From Sphaerolaimus hirsutus (taxonomy: Eukaryota; Nematoda; Chromadorea; Monhysterida; Sphaerolaimidae), in NCBI GenBank assembly GCA_964036195.1, contig OZ038455.1, forward strand, positions 4,047,855 through 4,111,854: DNA of 64,000 nt, read 5' to 3'. Below the pieces are notes generated by a model. It saw only the letters and a list, made by a program, of their open reading frames with translations, was not told the origin of the DNA and searched no databases. Position 1 is the first letter of the stretch; every line of letters starts with the position of its first letter. Shown here piece by piece: positions 1 through 10,600 of the stretch. The position numbers were made by a program, and so were the translations under genes.

Positions 1-267
1 CTGGCGCCAACGTATACTATAAAGGTGTATATTAAGACCTATGTATAGTACTAAGACCATGTTTGGCACTTTCGAAATGCTGTTGAGGCTCCCAAAAATA
101 CATATTAAACAATGGGGTGGGGATTTGCGCGCTTGCGCGGAAAATTTTTTTAAAGTGCCTACAAAATTGCAGTAGAAAAGTGCCATTCCTGGCAAATTTT
201 TATGTCCGGCCCGGGAACGGGGGGGGGGGCGGCCGCCCCCCCCGCCCCCCCCCTGCGTACGCCCCTG
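1..267. repeat. Right part of a CAGGGGCGTACG hAT-like MITE, cut by the window edge
   Basis: A GCGCGCTTGCGCGG block, a CCGGCCCGGGAACGGGGG block, G/C runs and the right end CCCCTGCGTACGCCCCTG match the order in the complete 20162-20600 element. The left end is outside the window. Confidence 0.6.
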
Positions 268-1261
268 CTTACATGCTTAAAAGCACACAGAAATGGGTGC
301 TACACCACAAAATTGCTTGTAAAAGCCATGAACAGAAGAAACTGGTGTATTGCTTGCATGAAACTGTGCGTATAGGCACAAAATTTTTGCATTTTATGTA
401 GAGCATGAGTACCAAAATTTTTTACCCAGCAATAAAAAAAATCGCTTGCCAACCCTAGTGTGCTGTGCACTTATCTAGTGAAATAAATTTTCATATTGAT
501 AATTAATATTCAACCCACTATAATCCTAATCATTTGCACAGGTTCACCAATCATAATATCAAAAATCAATCACTATGAATACACAACACTGTTACAAATT
601 CACAATACTGCAATAGTCTCTTGCAACAATAGCACTATCAAGCAGGTAAATACTCCTATGTGACACATGCATTGCAACCGGTTGTGCAGGGCATGTTACT
701 TTCACACTTCACATGTTACATTCACATTTGGCTTTAACATGTTACTTTCATGCTGGACATGTTACTTTCACGTTTTGGCATGTCAGATTCCACAATATGT
801 TATAGTACACAACATGTTAAAGTGGATTCACCCGCGCTTTTTGCTTTGGCGCTAGCGCCAGCGCCACGGCGCTTTTACATCACTAGATCGGGATCGGTGG
901 CCATTACACACCAGGCAAAATGTCATGTAATATATACCACGTAAAACGTGTCAAATGACACGGTAGATGCAAACAAAAATGACAAATTTCACTTTAAATA
1001 TAAAATGAACAGTAAAATGTGTCAATCACTTGACAAATACGTGACAGTTCACGCCGCTAGACGGGGACATTTAGCTTTCAACGAATGTGTCGCCATTCAT
1101 TTCGATAAAAAGTCGATAAGTTTCGGTACCAGAGGTCTAAATGAACGTATCGGTTCTGTAGCTTGTTACAATGAAGTTTTCCATCCTAAATTTCTTAGTC
1201 TTGAAAAAATTCATCCGACACCGGACACAATAGTCGCATAAAAACCATGGTGAAAACATAC

Positions 1262-1307
1262 CGGCGCGGACAAGTTCTAGCGACTTTTGCAGCAACTCCA
1301 CGGACAT
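1262..1307 (-). CDS. Possible first coding exon of an unidentified gene
   Basis: An ATG at 1307-1305 opens 15 codons reading MSVELLQKSLELVRA, followed by one base and a consensus GTATGT donor at 1261. The amphipathic, leucine-rich start looks protein-like. I could not find a convincing following exon toward position 1, so the gene would continue off the window or be missed. An overlapping longer reading frame begins at 1349. This is a weak call that rests only on the start, composition and donor. Confidence 0.22.
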
Positions 1308-1435
1308 TTCTGCGCCTTTCCACCAGTTGAAGGTTGCTGTTTTTTTCAAGCAAAATCTGTTATGAAAGCGGACAAAATCTGGCTCAGTGCCAAAATATTA
1401 TAAACATTAATGGGGAAGGAAGATGTACGGCGTAG

Positions 1436-1712
1436 ATTGAGATTTAATTAACCCGATGCGATTTTTCGGACTGACCAATGCATTGATTTCATTTTTATAT
1501 TTTATTTTTGAAGCCTTTGATTAGCTGCGGGACATTACGTGGACAAATTTTGCAAGTAGACAGGTGAAAAATGTGGGTTATTACAAGCATGAATGTGACG
1601 TGTAAACTGACACATGTCAAGCGATTTTCACATTAAAATACCACTTTTATTGTCACTCGCGAAATTAGCTACCAAACTGTAAGTCGGGCTGCCCGAAAAA
1701 TCGAGTTAACTA
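1436..1712. repeat. Inverted-repeat MITE related to OSTC intron 1
   Basis: The left end reads GAGATTTAATTAACCCGATG followed by a GATTTTTCGG block. The right end, reverse-complemented, contains GTTAACTCGATTTTTCGGGC. Both match the ends of the element forming OSTC intron 1 (4197-3741), so that intron belongs to a dispersed family. The core is AT-rich and shows no gene. Confidence 0.55.
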
Positions 1713-2368
1713 AAAAACGTATTTACCCGCGCACGAAAATTACGTTTTTTCTCTCCATATTCGATATTCAAAAATTGATTATTGTCAATTACTTTATTTT
1801 TCTTCACTTTGTTCAGATTGATCACATGAAAATTCACATTCAATTCAGCATTTTTTATTAAATTGTAAAAAAGTCCCGCATAAAATGATATCACCAACAG
1901 AGGAAACGAGTGCACAATAAATATTTATGCAACAATGTAAAAAACCAAAAAGTTATTCCCCACACAAAAATACACTGCCAAAATAAGTTTCAGCTTGACA
2001 CAATACATAATCGAAAAAATCAAAGGATGAACAAATCACGAAAATAAATACACACAACTAGTATATTTACAATTACTATGCCTTTCACTCACAAATATGA
2101 ATTTTTTCTACACATCACATTCAATATGTTATATTTTTTGAACTTTTTAGCTTTCAATGATGTGAATTTTCGTGTTTATGCCAAGCTGAAATCATGCATT
2201 TTGGGTTCCAACGGTACTATTTATCAACATACATATTCAATACATATTTAAATTTCCACGACTTTACAAAAAAAACGTTTCTGAATTTTCGACCTTACAT
2301 AATAAAATATCAGCATTCCAGCATTTATCATTGTTCGAAACCCCTTCAATAAATTAATACATTCCAAA

Positions 2369-2374
2369 TTTATT
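2369..2374 (-). promoter_or_regulatory. Candidate polyadenylation signal of OSTC
   Basis: AATAAA on the minus strand, about 118 bases past the OSTC stop codon. The sequence match is exact, but the region is AT-rich. Confidence 0.4.
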
Positions 2375-2491
2375 TAGTTCAACCCAGAGTGCTTTTTGAA
2401 TGAAGAACTATCAATACATAAATAATCAAACAAAACAAAATCAACATTAAACACACCAAAAAAGTACCTAAGGCTCGAAATTGAAAAACAA

Positions 2492-4271
2492 TCACTTCAT
2501 ATACCCAGGCAACTTGAAAGTGATAAAAATTCTGCACGCAAAAAAACTTATTAGTATAAAAGCCGCGGCCACAGTCAAAAGCATGACTCTTGGCAATTTC
2601 TGCATTCCTGGAGAATTTGTGTGGTCCAGCATTATGAAGCCCATTCCTGTAAAGGTTTTTTTGTTGAATTTTTTTTCGAATTTACATCAACATACCGGCT
2701 GAATATCAGTCTAGCTCCTTACCAAACCGTCCATGTGTCAAATATCACTTCTACACACCGCCAGGGGTCTCAAATGGGTGGAGGGTTGCGGGGGTACCCC
2801 CCCCCCCAAATCGGCAAGCTTCATCTATCTATGTGAAGCAAATTTCGAGCGATTTTGCCCAAATTTTAACCCAAAGCGCTAATTTTTGAGCTTTTTCCAT
2901 TTCACCCCTCAAAATCAGGTATTTTTGCACCTAATTGCATATTGTGAACTATTTTGTATTTATAAAACTATTTTAAGCTATGTATATTTCATGTGGTTTT
3001 AGCGTTTTTCCTCCCTTTTCTTCCTTCTACACTTCGGAATATCCTATATACTGAACCCCCTCCTCCAAAAATTCAGCTATCCACCCCTGGGGAGTAGCGA
3101 ATTGCTATCTGAACGCCCGCAGGGGTCTCCAAATCAACAAAACCCCCAAAAATCCACTAACCCCCCAAAGTGAACATGAAGCTGGCAGCCAGCCCCTCCA
3201 TGATGTACTGTCCATTTACACGGTACTGCATAAACGCCACTGGGCGGCTGTTGCCCCGCTCGTCCGTCGTTTGCCCTACGTTTAGGTAGTTACGTTGAGG
3301 GGGGTGGAACGTTGCCAGTGTGAACGTTTGTGAGCGGCGAAACGTTTTTACAAAATGTGAGGTTTTTAGCGGGGACCCAAAGATATGCGTAACGTGTTTG
3401 AACGTAAAGCAATGTTGCGGCCACGAAATCAGATTTCCAAAAGATATCGCGTCAAAAATTCTAAAATTAACCGCACCTCACTCATTTTTTAGTTATACTG
3501 CAGTTAAATTTCTACAGAATTTTCCAAATCGATCAAAATCTTAGTCACTTGATAAAACACACAACAATGCACCCCTCACACCACAATGGAACCAAACACC
3601 AATCTAAAAGCCACCCCAATCCAAAAAACGGACCTATACTCGGCGGCTCTATAATGACGTCATATATAATCCCTCCGGTGACCAGCATATAACTAGCCAA
3701 TATTATAGCGAACACAACCATGCCCGACGGAAGGCGCAACCAGGGGTGAGATTTAATTTACCCGATTTTTGTCGGGCAACCCGATTTGATGGGAGTGAAA
3801 GTTGATATCAAAAAGTAAAGAATCTAATTGTCGCGATCGACTGTAGATAGAGGACTTAAAATGAAGAATATCCATACCGGGGCTATGGAAATCCCAGTAA
3901 AAAAAGTATTTAAATATTGTTGTTATCCTAAAAAGGACTAGCACTACTTAGTTATTGATTAACAATTGATTTTCAAACACAACTTTTGAATAGCATTAGC
4001 CAAAATTTATTATGGTAATTCAGTGATTACCAAGACTTCAGTGATTACCGACACTGGGAGATTTCCATTGGTTTTGAAGCATTTTTCGGAAAAACCCAAG
4101 CAGCTAACGAAAACCCCATAGAATGGCGGTAGCGTGCCATCCCAGACCCGACAAATCAGGCCGCCCGAAAAAACGACGGGCAAATTAAATCTCGCACCAG
4201 ACGGGTTTGCGCAGGCGCACGTTGGGCGCGTCCAAAACGCTGAAGTAAAGTCCACTGAATATTGCCTCCAT
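2492..4271 (-). CDS. ostc: OSTC, oligosaccharyltransferase complex subunit
   Basis: OSTC (DC2) is a small membrane subunit of the STT3A oligosaccharyltransferase that links N-glycosylation to the translocon in the ER membrane. Coding exons: 4271-4198, 3740-3634, 3275-3162, 2646-2492. They join to 149 residues, the usual family length. Recognisable blocks in order are an N-terminal [11 protein letters not shown] segment, the first membrane segment ending [15 protein letters not shown], the loop [20 protein letters not shown], then GFIMLD and the C-terminal KLPGYMK. The start ATG is the first in frame and matches the family N-terminus. Introns 2 and 3 are GT-AG. Intron 1 is not: it is an inverted-repeat element whose ends cannot be placed on GT-AG (see its own entry). 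The neighbour RPS10 lies 388 bases upstream on the same strand. Identity is certain from motif order and length; only the exact junction of intron 1 is ambiguous, within a 4-base repeat. Confidence 0.95.
3741..4197 (-). mobile_element. Intron 1 of OSTC formed by a TIR element (non GT-AG)
   Basis: On the minus strand the intron runs from GTGCGAGATTTAATTTGCCCG to CGGGTAAATTAAATCTCACCCCTG, so its two ends are inverted repeats of about 20 bases. CTGG occurs at both junctions, which looks like a target duplication. With a GT start the intron must end in TG to restore the conserved W-L junction, and no placement within the direct repeat gives GT-AG. The nearest upstream AG acceptor gives an immediate stop codon. 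Length is 457 bases. A relative lies at 1436-1712. Confidence 0.8.
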
Positions 4272-4658
4272 TTCTAAACTGCGACAACTTTCTTTTTTTT
4301 TGGGGGGGGGGCAAACAAAATAAAATGTGAGAAAAATTGACACTTTTTGCAGGTATAGACAATGGCCGATCAAATGACAAATTTCGTGACAAGTTAAAGG
4401 GTTTTTTGCTTTGCATAAATGATCGATAAAGCGTGTACCTAATTTTACTTCCCTATTACCGGGATTCGTCACTTGAGATCGCGGGAATTGCCATGAGAAA
4501 TATAGCAACACAAACCACCAAAGCGCCAAAAACAACAAATCTCCTCAATAAACTTCATTCAAATCAACCAGAAAAACAACAACGATCAATCAATAATCCG
4601 CTACATTCAACCAACAAAAATCAGGCGGCCCAAAAATAGACAATTTTCAGCCAAAATT

Positions 4659-6956
4659 TCACATCGGCGCGCCGCGACCAAATCCGCCACGGAAATCCAT
4701 TTGTCCTGCACCAACGCCCGCTTCCGCTGCCTTGTCGTAGCCTGGCAAAATTTGATAGTGTTGAAGTTTTTTTAAAGACGTTTTTAAAAGAAACGCATTC
4801 GGTAAGGTTTTTGAAAAAAATCTAAATTAGGGTGAGATTATGGATAAACTATTGCAGGGACGTTGGATTCTCGATCCAGGATTTTTGAGCGGAGGGGCGC
4901 TTGTTTACGGAAGCCGGCCAACCGGGGGAGGGGTTACAATTTTACGATAGAGAGGGAATTGCGTTTTGGGCCATTTTTTTTGGTAAGACCCACGAACGCG
5001 GGGGGGTGCATACACCCCCTGGATACGTCCTCGTGTGAAATAAAACGTTGTGCACCATCAAAAAACCAAACCCCCCAAAAATCCCCCCACCAACCCCCCC
5101 TGTACGCATCCCTATCATCGCCCATGGGCCTGCCGCCAGGGCCGGGCCTGCCGCCCCCCCTGCCCTCCATAGCGGCGGGCAGCCCTACAGGCGCCCTTTG
5201 CTGCCGTTTCAGCGTCGTGGGCACGATTTCCGGGGGCAGGTGCAGGTAGGTGCGCAGGTGCTCGATGCCCTCGTCCGTGAGCGTCCAGTAGTAGTGGCGC
5301 CAGGCGTATTGTTCCTTGGCGAGGCCCCGGGAGACTAGGGACTGGGGGGGGGGTTGGGGGGTTGGCATGGGGTTTTTTAGAATGTTTTTTGAATACGGTT
5401 TTTTAGTGACACACTAGCTGTCTCACACACAAACACACAGTAGTTGTCAAAAAAAAATTGTGTCAATCATATTTAGGTTTATTGTGAGTTCTACAATTTA
5501 CTGTGATAGAGCATAGTCAATTTTATATAGTGACACAATTTTCATTGTTTCTGTCAAATGTGACGCTTAAATTTTTTCACGTCATTTGTTGACATTAAGT
5601 TTAAATTTATGCGATGTCACCTAGTGTGTGGGTCCAAAATGACACTACGCACGTTGGTTGTTAACTGGTTTTCATATAAATTCGAATTTTTGTCGACTGT
5701 GAATTTTAAATTAAATGCGTGCGCGTGCGTGCGTGCGTTGATGTCGGAAAGGAATAAATCGTTCAGCGAGCGGTCTACTAAAATTCGAATGGAAACCACA
5801 CGGCCCAGTTGCCACCCGATGTTACAGTCTAGGGTCTACTTACAGACCTAGATTTACTAAGATTTTGGCTAAAAATCAAATTTTCCTCTGAAAAAATATA
5901 AATAAACTAAGACCTAAATTTAAGTGGGGACTTCCGTTCCAAAAGTTCACAAGCGCCAAATCCAGAAAAATCGAGTTAGCTGTGGATTCGACATCCACGT
6001 ATAATTCTGCCCATTTTGGTAAAAAAATCAGTGTTATAGTCCATTTCGTTCCCGAGATACAGTGGTACCGTTTTTCAGAAAAATCACAATTTTCATATCG
6101 AAAGTGCACATATCCATCTCAGATCCCCTATGAAAAACAGGACTTTCATTTCATAAGTGCACATATCCATGTCGGACCACCGGAGTTTCATTTCATAAGT
6201 ACACATATCCAAAAAATAGTTTCATTTCCAAAAGTGCACGCGTGCTCCGGATCGCTCGCGAAGAGCCGGCCGGATTTCCCATACAAAATAAAGTTTCATT
6301 TCCAAATGTGCATACGTGAATTTCCAAATTTATTTTGCTCTATAAATCGAGTACGGGTATAAATATAGATCTGTACTTCTCGAAAAGGGCTTGTCAGTGG
6401 TGTAATTGGTTTTGCCCTGCGATGCACCGTTAGGAAGTTATTTACATTTCAAGTTCAAATTTTCAAATTTACTCCTTAGTTTTGGTGGTTTACAAAATAT
6501 GACATAACTCCCAAAATATTTACCAGCCGACAAAATTTAGGGACACAAAAATTGTAGACAAATGTCCGATATATCTGAAAAGTGCAGGGCAAGCTTTGTC
6601 GCCCAAACATGCCAGCGCCAAACTTTAAAATGCGATTTTGAAAAATCGAAAAATCTGGATATGTTAACTTTTGGAATGAAAGTCCCCAAGTTCACCCTGA
6701 TTTATGTAAACGCAACTAACATTTTTACTCACAGCGAAATGTAAAACAATTCTCAAGGCGCCCACACTACAACATAAATATCCAAAACATCTTTTACATC
6801 GAAAAATCTAACCTGCATAGCTTTCATAACATGCAAATTGGGCACATTCTCAATGTGGGGGTGCGTTTTTCCGTAGGGGTCCTTTTTGGCCACACAGACA
6901 CCCTCTTTGAACACATATTCGTACACAGCGCGACGATTTTTCTGAGGCATCAACAT
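4659..6956 (-). CDS. rps10: Ribosomal protein eS10
   Basis: eS10 is a 40S small-subunit protein near the mRNA entry and beak region. Coding exons: 6956-6813, 5341-5095, 4741-4659, giving 157 residues (family about 160-165). Exon 1 encodes [20 protein letters not shown] and ends [12 protein letters not shown]. Exon 2 starts SLVSRG and carries [29 protein letters not shown] and the start of the Arg/Gly tail. Exon 3 ends [12 protein letters not shown]. These are the invariant blocks of the S10/plectin winged-helix domain and its RG tail. Both introns are GT-AG with phases 0 and 1. Intron 2 begins inside a G-run. A 5'UTR intron probably ends at a TCACAG just before the start codon. The KDEL receptor starts 699 bases away on the other strand, so the two may share a promoter region. 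The call is certain. Confidence 0.97.
4855..5040. repeat. Partial CAGGGACGT-type hAT-like MITE in RPS10 intron 2
   Basis: The left end CAGGGACGTTGG, the ATTTTTGAGCGGAGGGG block and the right end CCCCCTGGATACGTCCT match the complete element at 20162-20600. It lies between RPS10 exons 2 and 3. No target duplication was recognised, so it is decayed or rearranged. Confidence 0.5.
6100..6320. repeat. Diverged tandem repeat in RPS10 intron 1
   Basis: At least four diverged repeats of a unit containing TTTCATTTCATAAGTGCACATATCC, about 50-60 bases apart. It lies within the GT-AG intron 6812-5342. No open frame of interest is present. Confidence 0.5.
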
Positions 6957-7655
6957 TTTCGGCGACGACTGTGAGGAAGTATTTTCCGGGTTTCGGACTT
7001 TCTTCTATTTTTATTTTCGTTTTTAGATTTTTTAGAATGGATAGCGGGACGTTTTCCATGGAAATTTTGGGTAACTTGGTATGGAATCTGTGAAATGCTC
7101 TGTTGAACGTGAATCCGATAAATGCGGTCGGAAAAACATGCGGTAAGATTTTTCGGTTTCATTTTACAGAAATCAAAGCATCACCTATGCTTATAGACAT
7201 CAAGAAAACAAAAAAAAGTTTTGTCCAAAAACCTGTATCCAATTCAATATATTTTTGAGCATGGCAACTTGCCAAGTTGGTACTAATTTATTTTAATTTG
7301 AGCAAAACCACGTCAGATATTTCATTTTTACACTCTTTGGCACTCTTCCAGTGTCCTTGAAGTTGTACGATGGGTGAATGTCCGAATTGTTTCTGTTTGT
7401 CCAGTGACAAATTTCTTCTTAAGTTTTAAATCATAGGCATTTGAGGCCCAAATGTTGATCCCCCGTCTGAAAATTTACAGACATTTTTACAGGGTGCGGG
7501 TTTATGCTTGTTTATTTTTCCTTACATATTTACACGCGTTTTTACTTATATTCCATCATCCAACTTTCGTTTGCGTCATTTTCTCACAATAAAACGTCAT
7601 TTTTCTCCTTTTTACAGTCAAAAATCAAGTGATAAAAATCTAAAATTCCGTGAAA

Positions 7656-10600
7656 ATGAACATCTTCCGTTTATTTGGCGACATGTCCCATCTACTGGCG
7701 ATCGCTGTGCTTGTGTGGAAAATCTGGAAAACTAGATCTTGCGCAGGTATTTTTGGGGGGTTTGTGAGCACTTTTTGACACTTTTCGCCACTTGTCAAGT
7801 TGTGATTTGACGGAATATTTAACTTTGTTCTGGTTTGTATCCCAGGACCTGGTTGCAGTTTGTGACAAATAAAAAGCTCACGTTTGCAGCAACAAATATT
7901 CAAGAAGGAAGTAAATATTGTCAACGAGCCTGTTATGGATTTATCGTTGTTTGATTAATAAATTGATGTGAAAAATTGTCCTACAAATTTGATAACTCGT
8001 AGCTACTAGAATGTGATGTGATGCGAAACCCCCTCTCAAATGTTTTGGTTGTTTATTCTGGGGGCACTCCCATACCCTGTAAAAAGCCCTGTAAAATGTC
8101 AAATGTCATGCAAAGTGTCAAAAGTCATGGAAAATGCCCCGCAAAATGGCAAACGTACAAACGTATAGTACGAATAATATAAATTTTTTCACCAGTTACT
8201 AGGGTGTCAAATTTCCGTTTTCCGTTTTCCGTTTCCGTTTTCCGCAGGCAAATTTTTTCCGTTTTCCGTTCCGTTTTCCGGCTGCTGAAATTTTTTTTCC
8301 GTTTTCCGTTCCGTTTTCCGGCTACTAAATTTTCCGTTTCCGTTTTTCCGGCTCATTTTCCGTTTTCCGGCCAAATTTTTAGTTTTTCCGCCTTTTTTCC
8401 GTTTTCCGGCTCAATTTCCAATTTTTCTGCCTTTTTTTCATTTTCTGCCTCAATTTTCTGTTTTTCCGCCTAATTTTACCATTTTCTGGCTCAACTTTCT
8501 GTTTTCTGTTACAGCCAAACTGGTAAACATTCATGCAGATTGTCAATTATGTGATTTTTTCTGTTTCCAGCAAAATTTACGCAAATTTCTCCCACTTGCA
8601 GCAAAATTTCAGCAAATTTTTGTCATTTCCGCGCAAATTTCATTTTTCCGTTTCCGTTTTTCCGGCCCCTATTTCCGTTTTCCGGCCGCTGAAATTTTTT
8701 TTCCGTTTCCGTTTCCGTTTTCCGCCTAGTGCAATTTTTTTTCCGTTTTCCGTTCCGTTTTCCGGCCGCTGAAATTATTTTTCCATTTCCATTTCCGTTT
8801 TCCGTAAAAAAAATTTTTTGACACCCTACCAGTTACCCGTAATTGTGGTATTATTATTATACAGAACCGTAAATTACCAACATCCACCGGAAATTAATGA
8901 TTTTTACGGTACGGTAAATATCAACACACTGCAGGGGTCTCCAAGATTTTGGCCCTCGCGGGGGCTGGACAGATAGCAAATCGCTCCTCCCGAGGGATAG
9001 ATAGCTGAAAAAATTTTCTGGGGGGGGGCTCGCGGGGGCAAAATATATAGGCTTTTTCAGTGCATAGAAGGCCGAAAGGGGAAAAAATCGCTAATCATCG
9101 GTTAAAAGTGGCCAAAAGTAGGTTTAAAATGGCTAAAAACAGGCATATAACAATGCATATAGCCGGAGAGCAGATTTTGATAGTGAAAAACTATAAAAAG
9201 GTGCGAAAATTACGAATTTTTAGCGAAAATTGGGGCAAAATTTCTCAATAACCACTCCAGATAGATAGATAGCTGAGCGATTTGGGGGGGGGGGGTTTGG
9301 GGGTAGTAGCCAAAAATTTTGCCTCGGTATAGATAGATAGCTGAGCGGCCTCCGGGATAGATAGATAGCTGGCGGATTTGGGGGGGGGGCAGCCCCCCCC
9401 CTAGGAGACCCCTGACACACTGTTATACCTTTTTTACCCTCACAGGTATATCCGGAAAAGGACAGGGTCTATTCGCACTGGTGTTTGCAACCAGATATTT
9501 GGATCTTTTCACAACATTTCTCTCATTTTACAATTCGGGCATGAAAGTTTTGTTCCTGACAGGTGCCCTTGGCACGGTTTACTTGATATTTGTCAAGTTT
9601 AAAGCGACTTATGACAAGTTAGTAAAGATTTCGTGTGGTTTGTATTCAGATGTGCGTGTGTAGGGCCCTACACACAGGGACGTAGCCAGGATTTTTGAGC
9701 GGGGGGGGGGGATTGTATACGGAGCCCGGCGAACGGGGGGGGGGGGCGGCGCCTAGGGTTCAAACGATATATCGTATCGAATATCGGATATCGACCATTT
9801 TTTAATATCGAATATCGAAAATTTTGAAAAAATATCGAATATCGATATCGAAAATTTTGAAAAAAATATCGAATATCGACCATTTTTTCGATATATCGAA
9901 CCTGTATTGTGTCCCCAAATTTACTTTTCATTTTCTTTTTGAGATGTTTATGGTTGATCTGATGTGTTTATAGTATTGTATTTGATGAGTAAAAGTACAG
10001 TAATTATAATGTCATTGTTGTTGGAGTGCTAAATTTGAAGCCAGAAAACGCTGATATACTTTTTTTTTGCAACATGCCCTTAAGCAATTTGGTTAGGATG
10101 AACTGTAATATCTACCAATTGTTATTTGTCTGATACACTTTGATTCATCATGTTTTTCTTCTATTTTCTACCATTGAGTGATGTAAAGCTTGTTAAAATC
10201 ACTTGCACCATTCAAATTTCAGTAAAGAGATGATTAAACATGTGTGCAACCACATGAAAATACAATATGCCACTTGAAATATGCCTTGCTATACCAAAAG
10301 CATATCGCAATATCGAATATCGAAAATATCGAATATCGACCATTTTTCAATATCGAATATCGATATCGAGGTTCCATATCGTATCGATATCGAATATCGA
10401 GTTTCAGAAAAAAATATCGAATATCGATATCGAAAAGTCATATCGTTTGAACCCTAGCGGCGCCCCCCCCCTAAAATTTTACCCCTGTAGTGGGGGAATG
10501 GCACCATGGCGCTGGCGCCATTCGTAGGCGCCACGCCATGGCGCCACTGGCGTTGGCATTGGCGCCAAAACAGCGGTATATGTCTGTATTTTACAGGCAT

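Noticed and set aside
8204-8772. Two frames rich in FRFPFS repeats
   Set aside because: They are translations of the TTTCCG core of the MITE at 8200-8828.
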